Source: JADKFD01 sp964561825
GTDB lineage: Bacteria > Pseudomonadota > Gammaproteobacteria > Xanthomonadales > SZUA-5
Direction of reading: 5' to 3'
Assembly: GCA_964561825.1 (NCBI GenBank)
Contig: CAZLSB010000038.1
Location: 1-21,570 of the forward strand
Length of the DNA: 21,570 bases
The translations under genes were made by a program, and so were the position numbers. How positions within the stretch are numbered: position 1 is the first letter of the stretch; every line of letters begins with the position of its first letter. Positions 15,752 to 21,570 of the stretch are shown here, in pieces. The notes under the pieces were generated by a model. It had not been told where the DNA came from. It searched no databases and saw nothing but the letters and a program-made list of their open reading frames with translations.

Positions 15752-18700
15752 ATGCAGTTCCGTTCCGTACTGGCGATCGCAATTGGGTTTTCGACGTTGG
15801 CTGCATTGCCAGCGCTGGCCGAGAAATCGATTTTGGCGGGATCAACCGGGCTATCGATCAATGGCACCGGCAGAATCGAATTAGTCACCTCGCAGCCGAT
15901 CGATTATCTGAACCCTTTGGGCGGCCAGCGGATCCTAAATCTGCGCGTGGCGCAGCCGTTGTTGTGCGTCGATATCGGCGGCACGGCCAGTTCAAGCCGC
16001 GTCGCGTTACGCTATTTTGACCCTAACGGCGATAGTTCCGGTCTGTTATTTGGTGGAATCACCAACTACGATTATGTCACCAATGGTTTTTCGCCGTCCT
16101 TATTTAAGGTGACCGCGGGGCCGCAATTGGCTTGCTGTGTGATGGCGCCCGCATCGAATGCGTCGTGCTTCCAAGGCACCAATGGCGGCGTGATATTTGA
16201 GGGTTTTTTCGCCAACGGGTTTGAAGCCGGCGCTGGTGGTAGCGCACCCAATCTGGCGGTTTCGATCAACGGGCCCAATACCGTCTCGCAAGGCGCCAAC
16301 TTTGCCTACACCGTCAATGTGGCCAATATCGGCAGTGTCGCGGTAAGCAATGTCCGCGTGCGCGACTGGTTTCCGAAGGCTGCTGGTGGATATCCTGCGC
16401 CTCTGAGCACCGGTTCCTGGACTTGCGCCGCCAGCATTGGCGCCAGTTGCGGCGTCAGCGGTACGTTCATCGGCAACATCGGGGTTGACGGCGTGTCGCT
16501 GAACGTCGGGTCCAATGTGAGTTTTGCGGTCAATCGCACGATGAACGCTGGCGCAGCAAACGGCAGCAGTTTTTCGGTCAGCGCGGCGGCCTTTGCGCCG
16601 AGTACGCCCATCCCCGAAACCGTGCTCGGCAATAACCAATCTGCGCTGACCGCTACAGTGCAGCAAACCAGCCTGAGCATCTCGGATGTCGCACTGGCGG
16701 AAGGCAACAACGGCACCACCAATTTCCTGTTTACCGTTACGCGCAGCAATAACACTGGCGCGGTTAGCGTGGTAGTCAATACGACAGATGGCACGGCGCT
16801 GGCGGGTTCGGATTACACCGGGATCAGCCCGCAAACGATCAATTTCACTGCTGGCGGCGCGACCACTGCACTGGTTAACGTTGCCATCGCCGGCGATACC
16901 AGCGTGGAGCCCGACGAGACTTTCTTCGTCAACTTGTCGAGCCCGAGCGGCGCGGCAATCAGTGATGCGCAAGGTCAGGGCACCATAGTCAACGATGACG
17001 CGGCAAGCATCGCTATTAACGATGTGACGGTCACGGAAGGCAATGCCGGCACCAGTAACGCCACCTTTACAGTGACTTTGACCAACCCGGTGCAAGGCGG
17101 TTTCACAGTGCCGATTTCCAGCGCCAATGGCACTGCCATCGCTGGTCTGGACTACACGGCAATCACCGGCGGCAGCAGCTTGGGCTTCACCGGCACGGCA
17201 GGCGAAACACGCACCATCAGCGTGCCGATCATCGGCGACACGATCGTCGAAGCCAACGAAACCTTCCAGGTACTGCTCGGCACTCCGTCTGTGGCTGGCG
17301 TCACCACGAGCGACGCGATCGGCATTGGCACGATTACCAACAACGACACTGCGACTATCGCAATCAACGATGTGAGCATCGTCGAGGGCAATAGCGGCAG
17401 CAGCAATGCGGTGTTTACGGTGACTTTGACCGGCGAAGTGGACGGCGGCTTTACGGTCCCGGTATCGAGCGCCAATCAAACCGCCAGCTCAGGCTCTGAC
17501 TACACGGCAATCCTTGGCGGCACTGTGATCAGCTTCACCGGCGCATTGAATCAGACGCGCACGATCTCGGTACCGATTGCCGGCGATACCATCGTCGAAG
17601 CCAACGAAACCTTCCAAGTGTTGCTCGGCGCACCGTCTAATGCCAACGTCAGTGCGTCAGACGCTCTCGGCATAGGCACCATCATCAATGACGATACGGC
17701 GACGATTGCGATCAACGATGTGACGGTTACCGAGGGCGACACCGGCAGCGTCAATGCGACCTTCACCGTCACCTTGACCGGCGTCGTACAAGGCGGGTTC
17801 ACTGTGCCAGTGTCTAGCCTGGGTGTAACCGCAACCTCGGGTACCGACTTCACCGCCCTAGCCGGCGGCGCAACACTCACGTTTACAGGCAATAACGCTG
17901 AGACGCGAAGCGTTTCCGTAGCGGTCATAGGCGACAACATCGTTGAGGCCGACGAAACCTTCCAGGTGAATCTCGGCGCGGCGTCGGTGACCGGCGTGAC
18001 TGCCACTGATGGCATGGGTATTGGCACCATTACCAACAACGACACGGCCACCATCGCCATCGACGCGGTCACTCTGAATGAAGGTAATAGCGGCACCACC
18101 AACTTCACCTTCACGGTGACCTTGACCGGGGCTGTGCAAGGTGGCTTCACCGTGCCGATCGGCAGTGCCAACGTGACAGCGGTCAGCGGCAGCGACTACA
18201 CCGCCATTCCCGGTGGCACGCTTTTGAACTTCACTGGGACCGGTGGGCAGACTCGCACCGTCACCGTATCGGTACTGGGCGACACGATTGTCGAAGCGAA
18301 TGAACTGTTTGTGGTTAACATCGGGGCACCGTCGGTGGTCGGCGTCAGCGTCGCCAAGGGCTTGGGCACTGGCGTTGGTACTATCGTCAATGACGATACT
18401 GCAACCATCGCGATTTCCGCGCCGCTGATCGTCGAAGGCAATAGTGGCAGCAGCAGCGCAGTTTTCACGGTCACCTTGGCTGGTGCAGTACAGGGCGGTT
18501 TCACCGTCCCGGTAGCCAGCGCCGATCAAACCGCGCAAGCGGGGTTGGACTACACGGCCATCCCCGGTGCCACCACGCTGAGCTTCACCGGCACCTTAAA
18601 CCAGACGCGTACGATCGCCGTTGCGATCACCGGCGATACGATTGTGGAAGCGGACGAAACCTTCGAAGTTGTGCTGGGTACGCCATCCAATGCCAGCGTA

Positions 18701-19105
18701 ACGGCCTCTGTTGGAACAGCGATTGGCAGCATTCCTAACGACGATACGGCGACACTTGCGATCAACGATGTGAGCTTGCCTGAAGGCAATGTCGGCTCAA
18801 GCAGTGCGCAGTTCAGTGTGACTCTCACTGGGCAAGTGCAGGGCGGTTTTACCGTGGCTGTGGCAAGTGCCGATGGCACGGCGACCGCCCCCATTGACTA
18901 CACCGCTATTCCAGGCGCCACCAATCTGACCTTTGCCGGGACACAGGGCGAAATCCAAACGATTTCCGTGCTTGTGATTGGCGATACGGCCGATGAGCCC
19001 AATGAGACCTTTACCGTGAACCTGGGTACTCGATCCGTCGTCGCGGTCGGTGTCAGTGACGCCAGCGGCCTTGGCACCATCACCAACGATGACCAGCCTA
19101 ATTGA
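15752..19105 (+). CDS. Large secreted Calx-beta repeat protein
   Basis: The 1117-residue product has a signal peptide (MQFRSVLAIAIGFSTLAALPALA, about 1-23) and an N-terminal Cys-containing domain of unknown type (about 24-150). The motif FFANGFE is at 152-158. A DUF11-like beta domain (about 165-305) contains NGPNTVSQGANFAYTVNVAN. Seven Calx-beta repeats begin at about residues 308, 418, 534, 650, 766, 884 and 1000. Each repeat has the DV.V.EG..G...F.FTVT..., D.T......DYT and GDT.VE..ETF..... blocks and ends in NDDTA-like acidic residues, which bind Ca2+ in the family. The protein ends right after the last repeat (TITNDDQPN), with no C-terminal anchor or sorting signal I can see. The likely role is a Ca2+-stiffened extracellular or surface adhesion rod. 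ATG 15752 has only a distant GAGG upstream. Confidence 0.92.
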   Translation: MQFRSVLAIAIGFSTLAALPALAEKSILAGSTGLSINGTGRIELVTSQPIDYLNPLGGQRILNLRVAQPLLCVDIGGTASSSRVALRYFDPNGDSSGLLFGGITNYDYVTNGFSPSLFKVTAGPQLACCVMAPASNASCFQGTNGGVIFEGFFANGFEAGAGGSAPNLAVSINGPNTVSQGANFAYTVNVANIGSVAVSNVRVRDWFPKAAGGYPAPLSTGSWTCAASIGASCGVSGTFIGNIGVDGVSLNVGSNVSFAVNRTMNAGAANGSSFSVSAAAFAPSTPIPETVLGNNQSALTATVQQTSLSISDVALAEGNNGTTNFLFTVTRSNNTGAVSVVVNTTDGTALAGSDYTGISPQTINFTAGGATTALVNVAIAGDTSVEPDETFFVNLSSPSGAAISDAQGQGTIVNDDAASIAINDVTVTEGNAGTSNATFTVTLTNPVQGGFTVPISSANGTAIAGLDYTAITGGSSLGFTGTAGETRTISVPIIGDTIVEANETFQVLLGTPSVAGVTTSDAIGIGTITNNDTATIAINDVSIVEGNSGSSNAVFTVTLTGEVDGGFTVPVSSANQTASSGSDYTAILGGTVISFTGALNQTRTISVPIAGDTIVEANETFQVLLGAPSNANVSASDALGIGTIINDDTATIAINDVTVTEGDTGSVNATFTVTLTGVVQGGFTVPVSSLGVTATSGTDFTALAGGATLTFTGNNAETRSVSVAVIGDNIVEADETFQVNLGAASVTGVTATDGMGIGTITNNDTATIAIDAVTLNEGNSGTTNFTFTVTLTGAVQGGFTVPIGSANVTAVSGSDYTAIPGGTLLNFTGTGGQTRTVTVSVLGDTIVEANELFVVNIGAPSVVGVSVAKGLGTGVGTIVNDDTATIAISAPLIVEGNSGSSSAVFTVTLAGAVQGGFTVPVASADQTAQAGLDYTAIPGATTLSFTGTLNQTRTIAVAITGDTIVEADETFEVVLGTPSNASVTASVGTAIGSIPNDDTATLAINDVSLPEGNVGSSSAQFSVTLTGQVQGGFTVAVASADGTATAPIDYTAIPGATNLTFAGTQGEIQTISVLVIGDTADEPNETFTVNLGTRSVVAVGVSDASGLGTITNDDQPN
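16673..19099 (+). repeat. Tandem array of seven Calx-beta coding repeats
   Basis: Copy starts are near 16673, 17003, 17351, 17699, 18047, 18401 and 18749. Copies 2 to 6 have a unit of 348 bp, except the fifth, which is 354 bp. The first copy is shorter and most divergent. Copies 2-7 share phrases such as QGGFTVP and GDTIVEANETF, pointing to internal duplication or gene conversion. Confidence 0.88.
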
Positions 19106-19111
19106 GGGCAA

Positions 19112-19148
19112 AGCACCGGCAACCGAGGACCTGAGGTGCTCGGTTGCC
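19112..19148 (+). terminator. Hairpin after the Calx-beta gene, possible terminator or switch
   Basis: GGCAACCGAG (19118-19127) and CTCGGTTGCC (19139-19148) form a perfect 10 bp stem with an 11 nt loop, seven bases past the stop region. A competing pairing exists: AGCACC (19112-19117) with GGTGCT (19135-19140). No T-tract follows, so intrinsic termination is doubtful. Confidence 0.45.
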
Positions 19149-19207
19149 TGAGCCTAGCCAGTTCTAAGCAATATCTTCATGGCTCCTTTTCTGGATAATT
19201 GGGCGAC

Positions 19208-21370
19208 ATGAAAGCCCGCGATCCTGCCTCCGCCGACACCCTGCCTGACTGGTTGTCGCGCCATCATTCCAGCGCGGCCCTGAGCCAGGGGCTGCTGGAT
19301 GTGCACCAACGTCTGGCTGCGCGCGGTCTTGCAAGTCCAGCGGATCAGGCGGAATTGGTGCGCACGCTGGACGTGCTTGATGATCTAAAGGTCGACGTTG
19401 AAACCTTGTTGGCGGCCGCTTGGTTTCCGCTGATCAGCCAAAACCCAGACGTGATTGGCGACGCCGTGCGCCTGTACAGCGCGGCATTCGAGCCTTTGTT
19501 GATTGGCCAGTTGGAAGCTGAAAAAGTCTGGCCACTGCACCAACATAAAGCGGCAAACGCCAGCGCCGAAGGCCTGCGGCGTTTGCTGCTAGTGCTGATC
19601 CGCGATCTGCGCGTGGTGTTCATCTTGCTCGCCAGACAACTGGTGCGCCTGCGCTTAGCCAGTCGCGGTGACGAAGCCGAAGTAAGACGGCTGGCACAAC
19701 TAACCGCCGACATCCATGGTCCATTGGCCAATCGCCTCGGCATTTGGCAGGTCAAATGGGAGCTGGAAGATCTGGTTTTTCGCTATTTGCAGCCAGAAAC
19801 CTATAAACGTATCGCGCTGCTGCTGGATGAGCGCCGTGGCGACCGCGAGCGTTACATCAAACTGGTATTGGACGATTTACGCAGCGCCTTGGGCCACTCT
19901 GATGTAGCGGCCGATGTGGCCGGTCGACCCAAGCACATCTACAGCATCTGGAAAAAGATGCAGCGTAAAGCCGTTGATTTCTCTGAGCTTTACGATGTGC
20001 GCGCGGTGCGCGTGCTGGTCGCAGATGTACCGACCTGTTATGCCGCCTTGGGCGTGGTGCATGCGCAATGGTCGCCGATTTCCAAAGAATTTGACGACTA
20101 CATCGCCCGGCCCAAGGGCAATGACTATCGATCTTTGCACACCGCCGTCATTGGTCCAGAGGGCAAGGCGCTGGAGGTGCAAATTCGCACCCACCAAATG
20201 CATGAACACGCTGAACTCGGCGTTGCCGCGCATTGGCGCTACAAGGAAGGCGGCGGTGCCGGCGCGGATTTCGAACGCAAGATTCAATGGATGCGGCAAC
20301 TGCTTGAGGGCCGCGATGAAGCCCAAGACGATGCTGCGCTATTGGCCGGGTTTTCGACCGAACTGCTGGAAGACCGGGTCTATTTGTTAACGCCGATGGG
20401 CGCGGTGGTCGATTTGCCCAAAGGCGCCACGGTGCTCGATTTCGCCTACACCGTGCACACCGAGGTGGGCCACCGCTGCCGCGGCGCCAAAGTCAACGGC
20501 CGCATTGTGCCGTTGACCTTTACGCCACGTACCGGCGACCGCGTCGAAATCCTCACCGCGAAAGAGGGCCAGCCCAAGCGCGATTGGCTCTTGCCGCAGC
20601 ATGGTTATCTGGCCAGTTCGCGGGCACGTCACAAGGTGCGCACGTGGTTTCATAAGTTGGACCGTGGGCAAAACTTGCGCGACGGGCGCGAGATCCTGGA
20701 GCGTGAGCTCAAGCGTCTCGCGTTGACACCGGCCCGGCTGGAACCCCTGCTGGGCAAGTTTCAGATAGATAGCGTTGATGATGTTTATCTGGCGGTCGCG
20801 CTTGGTGATCTGTCGCCTGCGCAGATCGCTCGCGTGGTGCATGAGGCCGAACAACCGAAAGCCGATCCCGCGCAAATCCTGACGCAACGTTTAGGCGCTA
20901 CGATTGGCCCGCGCAAAGACAAAGACGCCATCATCATTGAAGGCGTCGGCAATTTGTTAGTCGTGATGGCCGGTTGCTGCAGCCCGGTTCCCGGCGATGC
21001 CATCGTTGGCTTTATCACCAAGGGCCGCGGTGTCAGCGTGCACCGCGCCGACTGCAAAAGCCTGTTGAACCTGTCGGACCGTTCGCCGGAACGCATCATT
21101 GATGTGCAGTGGGGCGGCAAACGCGATGACCGCTATGCGGTGCGCATACGCGTATCGGCATTCAATCGCACCGGTTTGATCCGCGATGTCGGTGCCGTCT
21201 TGGCCGCCGAGCAGATCAATATCGGCGCAATGGACAGCAAGGACGATCCCGGCAGCGGTTTTGCCACCCTGCACCTGACCCTGAAAGTGGCGGATTTCGG
21301 CCAATTGGCCAATGTGCTGACCAAGTTACGCAGCTTAAGTAACGTGACCGAAGCCGTGCGCTTGGCTTGA
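19208..21370 (+). CDS. relA: GTP pyrophosphokinase RelA, (p)ppGpp synthetase I
   Basis: RelA makes (p)ppGpp on ribosomes stalled with uncharged tRNA. The product has about 720 residues (744 in E. coli). The N-terminal pseudo-hydrolase region reads TLLAAAWFPLI where Rel/SpoT enzymes have their His-Asp pair, so hydrolase activity should be absent. The synthetase domain is at about 240-350 (RPKHIYSIWKKMQRK, LYDVRAVRVLV, then EFDDYIA at 294-300). EFDD is the acidic ExDD type typical of monofunctional RelA. The TGS domain is at about 389-452, the zinc-finger-like domain has C590, C591, H612 and C616, and the C-terminal ACT domain spans about 642-719. ATG 19208 (MKARDPASAD) was chosen; TTG 19199 is in frame but unlikely. 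GATAAT at 19194-19199 lies only 8 nt before the ATG, so a near-leaderless transcript is possible. Confidence 0.96.
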   Translation: MKARDPASADTLPDWLSRHHSSAALSQGLLDVHQRLAARGLASPADQAELVRTLDVLDDLKVDVETLLAAAWFPLISQNPDVIGDAVRLYSAAFEPLLIGQLEAEKVWPLHQHKAANASAEGLRRLLLVLIRDLRVVFILLARQLVRLRLASRGDEAEVRRLAQLTADIHGPLANRLGIWQVKWELEDLVFRYLQPETYKRIALLLDERRGDRERYIKLVLDDLRSALGHSDVAADVAGRPKHIYSIWKKMQRKAVDFSELYDVRAVRVLVADVPTCYAALGVVHAQWSPISKEFDDYIARPKGNDYRSLHTAVIGPEGKALEVQIRTHQMHEHAELGVAAHWRYKEGGGAGADFERKIQWMRQLLEGRDEAQDDAALLAGFSTELLEDRVYLLTPMGAVVDLPKGATVLDFAYTVHTEVGHRCRGAKVNGRIVPLTFTPRTGDRVEILTAKEGQPKRDWLLPQHGYLASSRARHKVRTWFHKLDRGQNLRDGREILERELKRLALTPARLEPLLGKFQIDSVDDVYLAVALGDLSPAQIARVVHEAEQPKADPAQILTQRLGATIGPRKDKDAIIIEGVGNLLVVMAGCCSPVPGDAIVGFITKGRGVSVHRADCKSLLNLSDRSPERIIDVQWGGKRDDRYAVRIRVSAFNRTGLIRDVGAVLAAEQINIGAMDSKDDPGSGFATLHLTLKVADFGQLANVLTKLRSLSNVTEAVRLA

Positions 21371-21427
21371 AGGCCATGCATTCGTAGTTTTTAACCCTGG
21401 CTCGAATAATAAATCTCCTACGCTGTT

Positions 21428-21443
21428 GATTCGTCATTGCGAG
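21428..21443. repeat. Copy 1 of a 16 nt dispersed repeat
   Basis: GATTCGTCATTGCGAG, matching the copy at 21489-21504 at 15 of 16 positions. The core CGTCATTGCGAG is one I recall as common in intergenic repeats of many bacteria. No complementary arm was found nearby. No gene was seen in 21371-21570. Confidence 0.55.
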
Positions 21444-21488
21444 CGTCCTTTTTCAGCCCGAAACTGCACATCGGCCCTGAACCCTCAA

Positions 21489-21504
21489 GACTCGTCATTG
21501 CGAG
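21489..21504. repeat. Copy 2 of a 16 nt dispersed repeat
   Basis: GACTCGTCATTGCGAG, 61 nt after copy 1 and in the same orientation. The flanks differ (GGGAGCC here, CGTCC there), so the repeat unit looks confined to these 16 bases in this window. Confidence 0.55.
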
Positions 21505-21570
21505 GGAGCCTTAAACCTAGAAACCTCAGTTGACCGCTTGCCAATACCCATAGCACCATGATTCTTTTGA

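Noticed and set aside
16100..17479. 459-codon open frame on the minus strand, with several others opposite the Calx-beta gene
   Set aside because: These are antisense shadows of the Calx-beta repeats; they recur with the repeat period and resemble no family, while the plus strand has clear domains.
16673..19099. Regular repeats considered as a CRISPR or satellite array
   Set aside because: The period is about 348 bp and in frame with a protein domain; there are no short repeats with unique spacers.

Overview
The window looks like a chromosomal segment of a GC-rich gammaproteobacterium. My best guess is the Lysobacterales (Xanthomonadales) side of the class. This rests on protein resemblance and gene order: RNase G followed by the AsmA-like giant protein YhdP, TtcA-RdgC-YgjP in a row, a lipoyl-domain-bearing LpdA, a monofunctional RelA, and an 'FFANGFE' motif in a secreted protein that I associate with that order. 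No rRNA, tRNA, CRISPR array, transposase or phage gene was seen.

Layout. 1-5249 (minus): rng followed 22 bp later by yhdP, whose last residues run off the left edge. YhdP is split by an apparent one-base frameshift near 2703-2725. 5250-6055: a small DUF465/YdcH-like gene on the minus strand and a 180 bp imperfect inverted repeat (5741-5920) in the divergent spacer before ttcA. 6056-8656 (plus): ttcA, rdgC (11 bp overlap) and a YgjP-type metallopeptidase, a compact operon. 8670-11118 (minus): a DUF1311/LprI-like exported protein and lpdA, separated by a second inverted-repeat element. 11182-11810 (minus): a DUF2059 exported protein with a clear intrinsic terminator. 11964-15625 (plus): a transmembrane Ser/Thr kinase whose stop overlaps the start of an exported helical partner protein. 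15752-19105 (plus): a large exported protein with seven Calx-beta repeats. 19208-21370 (plus): relA. 21371-21570: no gene seen, but two copies of a 16 nt repeat.

How they work together. Most genes are housekeeping: RNA processing (rng), envelope lipid traffic (yhdP), tRNA thiolation (ttcA), recombination control (rdgC), dehydrogenase-complex reoxidation (lpdA) and the stringent response (relA). The least understood part is 11964-19105: a membrane kinase with a large extracytoplasmic helical and PEGA-like region, a translationally coupled exported partner, and a Calx-beta surface or secreted protein. I suggest, as inference only, that the kinase and its partner form an envelope sensing pair. 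Whether the Calx-beta protein belongs to it is open. The other unusual layer is a set of dispersed intergenic repeats, with shared core CTAGCAGCC(T/G)GTC(A/G)G, that sit in spacers and contribute promoter-like sequence.
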